Notes: a model not told the origin generated them from the sequence alone. Numbered from the stretch's first letter, positions 7,703 to 15,657 are shown. The stretch: DNA of 32,863 bases from an uncultured Armatimonadota bacterium (GCA_903833215.1 CAILEM010000103.1:1-32863), one strand, 5' to 3'. Numbers and translations: made by a program.

Positions 7703-8926
7703 GTGGACTGGACCTCACTAACAAGGCGTGACTTCCTGAGTTATGCAAGTTCTGCGGCAATGTTTCCGCTAGGATCATTGCAAGCAGGTGGCAGGTCTGC
7801 AGTTCCTATCGCGCTTCAGGAACCGTATCAGGGAAAACTCGTACAAATCGTACGAGAGGGATTCGCGCAGAAGAGCCCACCGGGAATTGTCGCCGGAATA
7901 GCAGTTCGGGGACAAGTGGTAGCGCTCACTGCGATCGGCGTTCGAAAACGTGATTTTCCTGAGGCAATCAGTGTAAACGACCCCGTGATGATCGGTTCGG
8001 TCACTAAGCCCATGGTTAATACCGTCGTCGCCAAGTGTGTTCTAGACGGCAAACTTTCCTGGGAAGATACGCTGGCTGGGGTGGCACCGGACGTCGTTGA
8101 AGGAATGGATCACGCATCCAAGCATGCAACGTTGCGACAATTTGTGACACACCGTGCAGGGCTGTCATACGACATGGACGAAAGCCCAGAAGCCGAGGCG
8201 CGCCGAGGAGTTCAGTTCCGAGATGAGAGTGCGTTCAGACTCGAACTAATAAAGCGGTCGCTCAAGCGATTCAAACCTGCCGGCATGCCTGTCGAAAAGG
8301 ATGTCTATAGCAATCTTGGACCCATTATTTCTGCATTGATGGTTGAGCGAAAGACTGGAAAGGCGTTCGAGTCGCTCATTCAGTCTGTTCTCGTCGAAGA
8401 TTTCGGACTGAGATCGCTCAAATTTGGCGATCAAGGCTCAGACGACGGCAATCCCACTTGTGCCCGCGGACACATGTTCCGAGGAGACAAGTTCATTCGC
8501 TACGGCTCATCCGGTCGTGACTACGGCGATATGTTCTGGAAGAGCTTTCTGGGTGGAAACTTCAGCGTATCCTGCCTTGACATGGTTCGCTTTGGAGCAA
8601 TTCTCAGTTCACGGCGACTTTCGCATCATCCTGAATTTGATAGTCGGTTCTTTAGCCAAGTTGATACTCGCGCGGTGCGCGGTGAGGTTCGGACTCAACT
8701 AGGACTTGTAATTTTTGTGAATGCCCTCAATGAGGTAAGTGTTGGGCATACGGGAAACACCGGGCGCGGTGAGTGGGCATATTTAAGCTTGATACCAGCC
8801 AAACAGGCGGCCGTATTTGCCTATGCAAACCGAAATTCAGACGCGCAAGACTTTCAATTAGGCGAAATCAACCTGTCGGTCCACAACTGGCTCTTCGGTC
8901 GTGCTGGACCCTACGGACTGACCTAA
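7703..8926 (+). CDS. Tat-exported serine hydrolase, class C beta-lactamase/esterase family
   Basis: This is a 407-aa penicillin-binding-fold hydrolase (Beta-lactamase family, Pfam PF00144 type). It starts with GTG and has a twin-arginine signal: SLTRRDFLSY (5-14) and a hydrophobic stretch to about residue 28, so it is exported folded. The catalytic motifs are SVTK (99-102, nucleophile Ser99 and Lys102), YSN (201-203) and HTG (348-350). HTG in place of KTG is usual for esterases, D-aminopeptidases and similar relatives rather than true beta-lactamases. The mature sequence is about 380 residues, normal for the family. No neighbour hints at the substrate. An extended -10 element lies just upstream, with no ribosome site. 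Confidence 0.88.
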   Translation: MDWTSLTRRDFLSYASSAAMFPLGSLQAGGRSAVPIALQEPYQGKLVQIVREGFAQKSPPGIVAGIAVRGQVVALTAIGVRKRDFPEAISVNDPVMIGSVTKPMVNTVVAKCVLDGKLSWEDTLAGVAPDVVEGMDHASKHATLRQFVTHRAGLSYDMDESPEAEARRGVQFRDESAFRLELIKRSLKRFKPAGMPVEKDVYSNLGPIISALMVERKTGKAFESLIQSVLVEDFGLRSLKFGDQGSDDGNPTCARGHMFRGDKFIRYGSSGRDYGDMFWKSFLGGNFSVSCLDMVRFGAILSSRRLSHHPEFDSRFFSQVDTRAVRGEVRTQLGLVIFVNALNEVSVGHTGNTGRGEWAYLSLIPAKQAAVFAYANRNSDAQDFQLGEINLSVHNWLFGRAGPYGLT

Positions 8927-9004
8927 TTGCGTTCGGGGAGAACGAACACACCTACCTCAATCTCGCTGTAAGAACTCAAGAGGCAAGTGGTCAGAATGAG
9001 AGCC

Positions 9005-9340
9005 CTAACACTCCCAAAGCAGGCGCGCTTGAACGCCTGACATCGACTGCTTGCCCGGCAGAATATTCCCGTCCGCATCAAACACAAGCCGGTCCAAACA
9101 AACGGCTCGAGCGTTGGCGTCCGTCTCCTCAAGCGGGCAGCGGTGGTAACGTATCAGATATTCGTCCATACCGGGAAGGAGCGCCACTGAATGGTGTCCC
9201 GGCGCTTTAGCGACCTCCGGATCGGTGCCGAGAATCTTCCCGATACGCTAAAACGGTCCAAGCGGCGACTTCGCACGTGCCCAGGCAACGCCGTAAGAAG
9301 ACTCAGTCCAGCCTTACCAAAACTTCCGGAAAGACTGATT
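9005..9340 (-). pseudogene. Decayed C-terminal remnant of a glycoside hydrolase family 43 gene
   Basis: Reading the minus strand in one frame gives GWTESSYGVAWARAKSPLGPF, a stop (TAG, 9248-9250), then ILGTDPEVAKAPGHHSVALL, DEYLIRYHR and AVCLDRLVFDADGNILPG, ending at 9005. This order (GWT..YGVA.A.A.SPLGPF, GHHS, Y.I.YHR, R...DRL.FD.DG) is the C-terminal half of the five-bladed GH43 arabinan/xylan hydrolase fold. Another in-frame stop (TAA, 9314-9316) lies just before GWT, and no N-terminal half, signal peptide or catalytic Asp region is visible upstream. It is therefore a broken, 5'-truncated relic. Family recognition rests on motif order read by eye. Confidence 0.65.
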
Positions 9341-9495
9341 CTCCTCATCATGTCTGAATCGTCTTCGTCTACGGTGACTGAACGCAACGACCGTAAATTG
9401 CCGTAGGGTCTGATCTTTCCGTTCTGCGTGTTTATTGAAAAGTGCCCGCCATAGTGTTCCGCCGTGGTGGAATGGCAACGCAAGAAGGCTCCAAG

Positions 9496-9513
9496 AAGAG
9501 CTTTTGCGCTCTT
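9496..9513 (-). terminator. Weak hairpin after the M23 peptidase gene
   Basis: AAGAGC and GCTCTT (9496-9501 and 9508-9513) form a 6-bp stem with a 6-nt loop, 12 nt past the peptidase stop at 9525. The following bases on the minus strand are only moderately T-rich, so termination is uncertain. The rest of the sequence between 8927 and 9524, apart from the GH43 remnant, shows nothing clear. Confidence 0.25.
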
Positions 9514-9524
9514 GACATGGAAAA

Positions 9525-10385
9525 TCAAAGGGAAGGTGAAATGATCTTGATCACAGTCAAATTGCTTCCTTCGGATCGAAGATAAATCGCGAATACTCGA
9601 TCTGTCTTCCAACTGTCGGGGTCAATTGTTATCGCCAAGCTCTCCGGTATCGTGAACGACTTCGTTGAAGGCGCCTTCACCGCAATCGTCACCCCGGTCG
9701 GATACTGCTTTGACACAAGGATCCCGCTGAGGCGATGGTCGGTTGGAGAGTATCGACGCTTGCAAAGGTCATATCGCTCAATTCCCGCTTGTGGCTTGGC
9801 AAAACCATACGAACTACTGGGAACTGGAGATGTAATCACAGTGGCGCTCTTGAGAGACGGGTATGGGTCGCGGATTCCGTCCGGACTATAAATTTCAAAG
9901 TGCAGGTGAGGGGTTGTGGCGTCTCCCGAGTTTCCAACGTAACCGATGAGTTGCCCTTCGTCGACGTAATCACCTTGCCGCAGGTTCGGCGCAAACATCA
10001 GGTCCGCATCGTCCCTCCCGTCGTTAGTGCCGGGAGTGTCGTCGTTCAAATGGGTCCCCAAACACTTCCAGCCATCACTGCGATAGATCCAAAACGAATG
10101 AAGCTTGAAGCCAAATCGACCACTAAACGGAGCCACGATCGGCGTCATCTTGGGCGCTTTCATATCGATGCCTGTATGCTTAAACCCCTCTCTCTGGGTG
10201 TTGTAGTCGTCGCGGTATGCCGTCTTGCCCAACACAGGGAAGGTCATCTTGATCAACGCTGGCTCCAACGGCAGGACAGCATTTGAATGAGGAGCGATTG
10301 GCGGCGTAAACTTCCCGTATGATGCCCATGATTGGACGCTACAGTGCCTTGCGAGAACTAATGCGATAAGTGAAAAAACAGGCAT
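9525..10385 (-). CDS. M23 (LytM-type) zinc metallopeptidase domain protein
   Basis: This is a 286-aa exported protein with a peptidoglycan-endopeptidase-type domain. Residues 1-21 are a hydrophobic signal-like segment. The zinc site is complete: HTGIDM gives His70 and Asp74, and PHLHFEIYSPDG gives the HxH pair His160 and His162. Loop elements GQLIGYVGNSG (144-154) and THLN (111-114) are typical of the fold. Residues 190-286 form a separate C-terminal region with no recognised domain. M23 enzymes cut cross-links in peptidoglycan or act in cell separation; the exact target is unknown. AGGAA about 6 nt upstream supports ATG 10385. No gene is close enough upstream to be in an operon. Confidence 0.85.
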   Translation of the reverse strand: MPVFSLIALVLARHCSVQSWASYGKFTPPIAPHSNAVLPLEPALIKMTFPVLGKTAYRDDYNTQREGFKHTGIDMKAPKMTPIVAPFSGRFGFKLHSFWIYRSDGWKCLGTHLNDDTPGTNDGRDDADLMFAPNLRQGDYVDEGQLIGYVGNSGDATTPHLHFEIYSPDGIRDPYPSLKSATVITSPVPSSSYGFAKPQAGIERYDLCKRRYSPTDHRLSGILVSKQYPTGVTIAVKAPSTKSFTIPESLAITIDPDSWKTDRVFAIYLRSEGSNLTVIKIISPSL

Positions 10386-10631
10386 CGATGGTTCCTAACG
10401 CAAAAGCCCTGGCGAGCTTGGGTCAATCGAAGGATTCTATCATGGCGGTCATTGATTCTTAGCTTCTGACGAAATAATGATCTGACCACCTCGGTGAATT
10501 GAGATGGGGATGGAAATACGACAAGAGGACAATTTGCCGATCCCAGAAAAATCCGATAAGTTAGGGATGGGATGCAAATTTAGGCGAAATTGCTGCCACC
10601 CATCCTGACACTACCACTCGAAGATTGAGGC
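10386..10631. other. Gap with no recognised feature
   Basis: This stretch holds the likely promoter of the M23 gene (minus strand) and whatever drives the plus-strand gene that follows. I see no strong -10 box, hairpin or repeat. Confidence 0.4.
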
Positions 10632-10835
10632 ATGTTTGTCCTTGGTATCGTCTCGACACTGCTCGCGCAGAGTCAGACCAGACAGATTCCCCCTATCGAT
10701 TGGAACATCCTGCCGTACCAGTAGCAAGGAAAACAGATGGGGGATGGTTTTTATCGACACCAGGCGGGCGACTTCGACCGTGAACAGATATTCGGCCCTG
10801 CTAATCATTGAGATATCCGCGTACGACATGACGAG
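10632..10835 (+). pseudogene. Possible disrupted 5' end of the following gene (signal-peptide-like, two in-frame stops)
   Basis: From ATG 10632 the frame shared with the next gene encodes a signal-peptide-like start (MFVLGIVSTLLAQSQT) and 14 more residues, then a TAG at 10722-10724. A further 28 codons lead to a TGA at 10809-10811, after which the frame runs into the 10836 ORF. This could be the original N-terminus broken by nonsense changes, or an unrelated 30-codon ORF that happens to be in frame. No ribosome site at a useful distance is present. Confidence 0.3.
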
Positions 10836-12509
10836 GTGTTCGGCTTGCCGAAACCAATTGAAGACAGTTCCCGTCTTCCAAATGTGTTAGCTTCACTACT
10901 GCTCCTGACCGGCCCTCAAGTGCCTTCTGGCGCTTATGGAATGCCAGAACTCTGTAAACGGCTGACGGCGGCGACAGGAGTTCCTCATAGCGTGGATGCC
11001 CGCTTGAGCGACTATCCTGTGTTCCTATCGATCAAATCGGGTGAAGCGACCAGGATTCGCAAACTGGTCGCGACCGCGTTGCGTGCCCAATGGATTGAGG
11101 AGAGTGGACGATTTCGGCTTAAGGCGGTCAAACCGCCTCGTGACGAGGGGTATGCCGAATTTGACCGGCTGTACAAGGAGGCGACGAAAAACCGGCACGA
11201 TATTTTCTCCTTGCCAACCCATGATCTTTACGCCCTGGCTCCGGGCAGAAGCCTTCGGTACGGGGTGAATCCAACGCCATTCGTTTCGCCACTCCCCGCG
11301 AATGCCGACAAAGCATCGGGCGATAGTCGGCAGACTTGTCTCGTGCGGCGCATGGCACCCGGAGTTTTTGAGATCGACTCGATCTCGTCGCAGGTTGAGC
11401 TGTCTGGCCTGCCGAGCGAGATTTCTAACCTATTGAAGAGCGATTTGCCGAAGCAGGCTTGGACCGCAGAACAAAAAACGGAACTTGGAAAGATCTTCAA
11501 CAACCCTCAAAGTCTATCGGCCGCTTGGAAAGAGCCGGAAGTTCGAGACCCGATGGGCACCGTCATGGGGCGCTACCTAGAACCCATCGCGAAGTTGGTT
11601 GGCACAGATTTGGTCGTCGCATTGCCCGATATCAGTGTGTTTGCCGTCTTGGAAGCGGGTGGAGGTAAGGGGACGATTGAGGACGCCTTGGCGAAATTTA
11701 GCATGTGCGACTCATGGACCGTTTCAGATGGAGCTGCCGTGGCAAGGTTGAGCGAATGCGAAGCTCTCAACCCATCTCAGGCCAAACGCACCGTTCTTGC
11801 CAAGTATCTGCGATCCACGTCCTCAGGTGGCGTGGCCGGAATTTCAACATTGAGCGACTATGTCGACAATCAACGCCCCGGTTCGAGTGAAACGTGGACG
11901 GACGCCATGTTGTTAGCGATGGCAGGCGCGGTCCTCGATCAGGAATTCGTGGGGGATTATCCCTTCAACGTCCGGCTCTACACGAAGTTTAACAGTGATG
12001 ATTGGAGTCACATCAAGTCTGGACGCCCATTTACAGCCTCGGCTCTCAGTGCGTTGGCGCAGGCAGACTTGCTGGACCTTTTACTTCATTCGCGGTCCCG
12101 GCTCGAAAAGTCCAAGCAAGACCCTGGGTTCTGGCAAACGCTCGACTTCACCAAGCTCACCATCACCGCTACCCTTGAGGAGAAGCCAGTGTTGATCGGA
12201 TTTACGATGGTGGGTGGGGAAGTCTACGATGTTCAGCAATCGGCTTGGAACCATGATATGCGCAAGAAGAGTCTCGGGCACGAGCCTCTCTATCAGCCTG
12301 GCATGCGGCAGAAACTCCTCCTGACGATCGCTTCGCCAACCAACGGCGAAATGGTGACGACAGGCTTTTCGGAGGTCAAACCTGGGGATTCGAAGCCGGT
12401 CGTTTGGTCCGCATTACCGGGCCAGATGGCTGCTGAATTCAAGAAAGCCTTGGCTAGTCGTCGCGAACCCGCTTTTGGTGGCAGCCAACCACCGCCTCCT
12501 ACAAGCTAA
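10836..12509 (+). CDS. Unknown protein with secretin/STN-like N-terminal region
   Basis: The frame encodes 557 residues from GTG 10836. A hydrophobic stretch (VLASLLLLTGPQVPSGA, about 17-33) could be a signal peptide core. GTG 10884, at its first residue, is another candidate start but would lack a basic n-region. Directly after it, residues 36-85 (MPELCKRLTAATGVPHSV ... PVFLSIKSGEATRIRKLVATAL) resemble the short STN/secretin-type module found at the start of secretins and TonB receptors; this is judged by eye. The remaining 470 residues are not recognised and no beta-barrel or membrane segment is clear. Neither a ribosome site nor a TANNNT box supports any start, and the 5' end may be broken. 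It converges with the HTH_42 gene, only 3 nt apart. Confidence 0.55.
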   Translation: MFGLPKPIEDSSRLPNVLASLLLLTGPQVPSGAYGMPELCKRLTAATGVPHSVDARLSDYPVFLSIKSGEATRIRKLVATALRAQWIEESGRFRLKAVKPPRDEGYAEFDRLYKEATKNRHDIFSLPTHDLYALAPGRSLRYGVNPTPFVSPLPANADKASGDSRQTCLVRRMAPGVFEIDSISSQVELSGLPSEISNLLKSDLPKQAWTAEQKTELGKIFNNPQSLSAAWKEPEVRDPMGTVMGRYLEPIAKLVGTDLVVALPDISVFAVLEAGGGKGTIEDALAKFSMCDSWTVSDGAAVARLSECEALNPSQAKRTVLAKYLRSTSSGGVAGISTLSDYVDNQRPGSSETWTDAMLLAMAGAVLDQEFVGDYPFNVRLYTKFNSDDWSHIKSGRPFTASALSALAQADLLDLLLHSRSRLEKSKQDPGFWQTLDFTKLTITATLEEKPVLIGFTMVGGEVYDVQQSAWNHDMRKKSLGHEPLYQPGMRQKLLLTIASPTNGEMVTTGFSEVKPGDSKPVVWSALPGQMAAEFKKALASRREPAFGGSQPPPPTS

Positions 12510-12512
12510 GTA

Positions 12513-13697
12513 CTATGCGTTTCGAAGTGCCTCAATCGTGGGAATGCGGCTCTTGGGGCTGTCTAGGCTGAAAGAACGGGCATCGCCGAGGTCTTCTTGA
12601 ACGAAGGCCTCCATCTCTTTGACGGCTTTCTCAAGGTCCGCACTCTTGGGAATGAAGGATCGCCAAACGATGGAATTCGTGAAGGTGTCGAATTCCCACA
12701 GTCCGACAAGGCGACCGCGATCGACGATGGCGTGGTTAGGTAAATCTGCCAGACCTTCAAGCTTGGCAAAATCCCGTTCGCGAAAGACCTGTGTATCGAG
12801 ATCTTCATCTGCGATCATGGACCTTACGTCGCGCCTCAGCAGACTGATGCCATCCAAGCTTGAGATCAACCGGTAGTAGGGCTCCTTAGGCGCGGTAAAC
12901 GCCTCGAATTCGTCGCGCATGTCGGAGAGGATCAGCCGCTCACTGCCTGGTTCGATGGGCTTGAGCGGCAGTTGAGACATCGCCCGCTTTGCCGCCCCTA
13001 CGCCGAGGGCGGAGAACCACTGGAATTCCGCAAGGGTTGCTGGACCGATCCAATGAAAATAGCGACGTGCCAGTTCGACGTGGATTTCGTCCGGGGTCAA
13101 GTTGAAGTGGGTGAGTGGATTTGGATTCCAGAGGGTGTACTTGTACCTTTGCTGATCAAGCCTGCCGTCAAACGGGACTCGGCGAATTCGCCCGACCGCC
13201 TGAAGTTTTCCGAGTGACGTCGGCAGAGTCGTCGTCATTCCCTTTTTCTTGCCTTCTTCACCCAAGCTGCGGCATGCATCCCCTACGGAGTCACGTATTT
13301 CGTCGGTGCTGAGGATGCCTTTGTTGAGCGCAGCGACAACGGCTTCGCCCAATGCGTCGATCTCTGCCTCGGTCACCCCAAGCTTCTGACAAACGCGCAT
13401 GTCGGCCTCGCGAAAACTTGCCCCAGCCGCGAGTCCCAGGGCAAAGTCCTCTGCGGGCAGCACGTAAGTGCAACCTCTCGCAGACGGCAATTCGTGGATA
13501 TCGAGATTTACTACCGCCCGATCAGCCTCCGCTCGACGGATTCCGGCCCGAGAGAACAGGGTGAGATAGGGGCCAACTCCACCGACCGAGCGAGCCCATC
13601 CGGATTCACGCAGGACAGTTGCTGCATTGGCGCCCAGCAAGCCACCATCAAGACCCTGTCGATAGGACCACCAAGCTCTTAGTTTTTCAACAGTCAA
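12513..13697 (-). CDS. Winged-helix DNA-binding protein, HTH_42 / AlkZ-like
   Basis: This 394-aa protein resembles the HTH_42 superfamily, which includes the AlkZ/YcaQ DNA glycosylases that unhook alkylated or cross-linked bases. Seen features are the opening LRAWWSYRQGLDGG, repeated winged-helix-like segments (GILSTDEIRDSVGDACRS, LGKLQAVGRIRRVPFDGR), and the late DLPNHAIVDRGRLVGLWEFD block with GLWEFD. I cannot point with confidence to the catalytic Q-x-Q/D pair, so glycosylase activity is inference. It starts with TTG at 13697; AAGGAG 5 nt upstream supports this. TTG overlaps the TGA of the VOC gene (TTGA), so the two are translationally coupled. Confidence 0.7.
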   Translation of the reverse strand: MTVEKLRAWWSYRQGLDGGLLGANAATVLRESGWARSVGGVGPYLTLFSRAGIRRAEADRAVVNLDIHELPSARGCTYVLPAEDFALGLAAGASFREADMRVCQKLGVTEAEIDALGEAVVAALNKGILSTDEIRDSVGDACRSLGEEGKKKGMTTTLPTSLGKLQAVGRIRRVPFDGRLDQQRYKYTLWNPNPLTHFNLTPDEIHVELARRYFHWIGPATLAEFQWFSALGVGAAKRAMSQLPLKPIEPGSERLILSDMRDEFEAFTAPKEPYYRLISSLDGISLLRRDVRSMIADEDLDTQVFRERDFAKLEGLADLPNHAIVDRGRLVGLWEFDTFTNSIVWRSFIPKSADLEKAVKEMEAFVQEDLGDARSFSLDSPKSRIPTIEALRNA

Positions 13698-14113
13698 GAC
13701 GGCTCCTTATGCTGTGAGAGGCTGAACCAGTTACCGGAATCATCCTTGAACATTGCCTCGATTCCATAAAACCGATCCGTGGGTTCTTGGCTGAATTCAA
13801 CGCCTTTGGCTTTGAGTTCTTCGTACGTTTTCTGACAATCTGCGGTGTCAAATACGCCTGCGCCGAGCTTTCCGCCCTTAACCATCTCGCGAAGTGCCTC
13901 GCAAGATTCTGCGTCAATAGAAGGCCCAGGCTTGATCGCCATCAGGATGATCTCCATATCAGGCTGACCCTTCGGCGAGACCGTCAGCCACCTAAATCCG
14001 CCGTCCATCGTGGCATCTGTCTTGACGTCGAAGCCGAGTTTGTTGACATAGAAATCGTATGCCGAGTCCTGGTCAAGAACCCAAATTGTCGTGTGGGAGA
14101 GTCGTTGAATCAT
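13694..14113 (-). CDS. VOC superfamily protein (glyoxalase/bleomycin-resistance fold)
   Basis: A 139-aa single-module-pair vicinal-oxygen-chelate protein. It opens with LSHTTIWVLDQDSAYDFYVNKLGFDV, whose His8 and the late Glu/Asp of FYGIEAMFKDDSGNWFSL correspond to positions that bind metal in this fold. FKDDSGNWFSL is the standard closing strand. These proteins serve as glyoxalases, dioxygenases, epimerases or drug-binding proteins, and the sequence does not decide between them. GAAGGA about 6-7 nt upstream supports the ATG. It lies between an AraC regulator (80 nt upstream) and an AlkZ-like gene it overlaps. Confidence 0.88.
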   Translation of the reverse strand: MIQRLSHTTIWVLDQDSAYDFYVNKLGFDVKTDATMDGGFRWLTVSPKGQPDMEIILMAIKPGPSIDAESCEALREMVKGGKLGAGVFDTADCQKTYEELKAKGVEFSQEPTDRFYGIEAMFKDDSGNWFSLSQHKEPS

Positions 14114-14193
14114 GGTTTTTCCTTCATCCTAAAGTCTCAAGCATTTCGTAAGGGCCTTGCTTCTTGATTCTTGCTGAATGAACGCGATCTCTC

Positions 14194-14655
14194 TTATAGA
14201 AGCTGAATGCCGTTGAAGGAGAGAAAGCAGTTTGGGACGTGCCGATAGGGGGCGAGTTTTGGCACTTTGAAAACCCGGCGAAGGTCACGCTGATACTTTG
14301 ACGGTGAATAGCCCACCACAGACCGAAAACGACTGCTAAACGATCCTAAACTCTCAAAACCAACAGCAAAGCAAGCCTCCGTCACAGATACCCCTTCGCG
14401 TAGCAAGAGTCGCTTGGCTTCATCGATTTTGAGTCGAGTTACAAATTCGTGAGGTGTCTCGCCAAAGGTGGATCGAAACACTCGATGGTAGTGATAAGGC
14501 GATAAGTAAGCCTCGCGAGCGGCATCTGCGAGCCTCAGCGGTTCATCCACATGTGCTGCCAAATAATCGCGCGATCGACAAAGGCGACGAAAGAGTTCGT
14601 CTCCCACCACGGGACCCAACCGATGTGGGGAAGTTAGGATCAGCGGATGTGGCAC
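14194..14655 (-). CDS. AraC family transcriptional regulator
   Basis: This is a 153-aa regulator consisting almost wholly of the AraC DNA-binding domain with its two helix-turn-helix units. Helix 1 unit: PLRLADAAREAYLSPYHYHR; linker FGETPHEFVTRLKIDEAKRL; second unit: SVTEACFAVGFESLGSFSSR followed by FRSVVGYSPSKYQR, the family signature. It has no sizeable ligand-binding domain (only about 25 residues precede the HTH region), so it may respond through expression level, like SoxS or MarA. The start is GTG 14655, set by TAGAAT ending 7 nt upstream. The VOC and AlkZ-like genes follow on the same strand and are the obvious candidates for control. Confidence 0.9.
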   Translation of the reverse strand: MPHPLILTSPHRLGPVVGDELFRRLCRSRDYLAAHVDEPLRLADAAREAYLSPYHYHRVFRSTFGETPHEFVTRLKIDEAKRLLLREGVSVTEACFAVGFESLGSFSSRFRSVVGYSPSKYQRDLRRVFKVPKLAPYRHVPNCFLSFNGIQLL

Positions 14656-14662
14656 GCCGGTT

Positions 14663-14668
14663 ATTCTA
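14663..14668 (-). promoter_or_regulatory. Candidate -10 box (TAGAAT) for the AraC regulator gene
   Basis: TAGAAT on the minus strand ends 7 nt before GTG 14655. No ribosome binding site lies between, which fits a leaderless mRNA. Confidence 0.5.
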
Positions 14669-14757
14669 GCGTGGTTTCAGCGAATGGACAATAGTTGCGG
14701 AAGATTTGGACTTAGGTGGAAATCCGCAAACCGCATTCGCAGGCTGGTCGGTTTTAA

Positions 14758-14790
14758 GCCTCCACGCTCCGCTTCGCTTCGGGTGGAGGC
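14758..14790. repeat. Inverted repeat downstream of yajQ
   Basis: GCCTCCAC (14758-14765) and GTGGAGGC (14783-14790) form an 8-bp stem with a 17-nt loop, about 29 nt past the yajQ stop on the minus strand. It could help end transcription, but the bases after it on that strand (TTAAAACC) are not a proper T tract. Confidence 0.4.
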
Positions 14791-14818
14791 ATCAACGATT
14801 GGGTTCTCAAAAAGGCTT

Positions 14819-15313
14819 CTAGCGGAAGTTAACGAAATTCACGGGGTAGGTGAGGTCGAGGGTCTTCACGAAGGCCATCGCCTTTTGAAGATCGTCCTTG
14901 CTCTTCGAACTCACGCGAACTTCTTCACCTTGAATCTGAGCCTGAACTTTCAGTCCCTTATCTCGGATCTGCTTGGTAAGTGCTTTCGCCTTTTCCATCT
15001 CGATTCCGGTCTTGAGAATGAGCTTCATCTTGATTGTGAGTCCGGTTGCAGGCTCAGGTTTGCCCCACTCAATTTGGCGAGCGTCGATGCCGCGCTTCAA
15101 CATCTTGCTGAACACGATATCCTTGAGCTGATCCATGCGAAATTCGTCGTCTGCAATCAGGGTGATGTCGTCTTTCTCGTGGAGGATTTCCGCCTTCGTA
15201 CCGCGGAAATCGTAGCGATTGGCAAGCTCTTTCTGGGCTTGGTCAATCGCGTTCTTGACTTCCATCATGTCCGCGCGAGAAACGATATCAAATGAAAAGT
15301 CGGGTGCTGCCAT
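14819..15313 (-). CDS. yajQ: YajQ family nucleotide-binding protein
   Basis: The 164-aa product matches YajQ (DUF520 family) over its whole length: PDFSFDIVSRADMMEVKNAI, NRYDFRGTK, LIADDEFRMDQL, KGLKVQAQIQGEEVRVSSKS, KDDLQKAMAFV and the ending YPVNFVNFR. YajQ folds as two ferredoxin-like modules; homologues bind tRNA or nucleotides, and in Xanthomonas a relative binds cyclic di-GMP. It is cytoplasmic. GGAGAAAG just upstream sets the ATG, whose A is shared with the TAA stop of the preceding gene (TAATG), so translation is coupled to the KOW-like gene. Confidence 0.96.
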   Translation of the reverse strand: MAAPDFSFDIVSRADMMEVKNAIDQAQKELANRYDFRGTKAEILHEKDDITLIADDEFRMDQLKDIVFSKMLKRGIDARQIEWGKPEPATGLTIKMKLILKTGIEMEKAKALTKQIRDKGLKVQAQIQGEEVRVSSKSKDDLQKAMAFVKTLDLTYPVNFVNFR

Positions 15314-15645
15314 TAGGCTTTCTCCAAATCCGATTCTTGTACGAGTAACACGTACTGCGCCTTGAAATCCAGTTCAGCTTCGCTCAAATTTCGCTTTTGC
15401 TCTTGGGGCAGGCTCTCGAGAAACTTGTCTTTCATCCGCTGGGTGGCAGTCGTGTGTACGTCTCGAGTGATCTTGCTCATGCTCTCTGGCTCCACTCGAA
15501 CTGCGATCTCTAGGTCGCTGTAAACGTTTTCGATGGTCCCCTTGAGGCCAGCCATGTGCTCGAAGTACCGATTCTTCTTACGGTCTTCATCGGTGACCTC
15601 ACGCGAAATCACGCGGACCAGGTCCCCTTCTTTCCACTTTGCCAT
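15313..15645 (-). CDS. Small KOW/SH3-like domain protein upstream of yajQ
   Basis: A 110-aa cytoplasmic protein. The first half (KWKEGDLVRVISREV ... YFEHMAGLKGTIENVY) reads like a small SH3/KOW beta barrel: a G-D-L-V-R-V strand, then G-x-K-G-T-I, as in NusG C-terminal domains and ribosomal proteins L21e and L24. The second half is charged and helical (RMKDKFLESLPQEQKRNLSE). Such barrels often contact RNA or ribosomal proteins. I know no named family for the full protein. It starts at ATG 15645, with TAAAAT ending 6 nt before it and no ribosome site, and it is coupled to yajQ by a 1-nt overlap. Confidence 0.75.
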   Translation of the reverse strand: MAKWKEGDLVRVISREVTDEDRKKNRYFEHMAGLKGTIENVYSDLEIAVRVEPESMSKITRDVHTTATQRMKDKFLESLPQEQKRNLSEAELDFKAQYVLLVQESDLEKA

Positions 15646-15651
15646 GAATGA

Positions 15652-15657
15652 ATTTTA
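15652..15657 (-). promoter_or_regulatory. Candidate -10 box (TAAAAT) for the KOW-like/yajQ operon
   Basis: TAAAAT on the minus strand ends exactly 6 nt before ATG 15645. TTGGAA lies 18 nt upstream as a possible -35. The box sits in the 53-nt gap after the dxs stop codon, so the operon can be transcribed independently of dxs. Confidence 0.55.

Noticed and set aside
9154-9612. 152-codon minus-strand frame between the serine hydrolase and M23 genes
   Set aside because: It overlaps the M23 coding region and the GH43 remnant in another frame, and its product has no domain.
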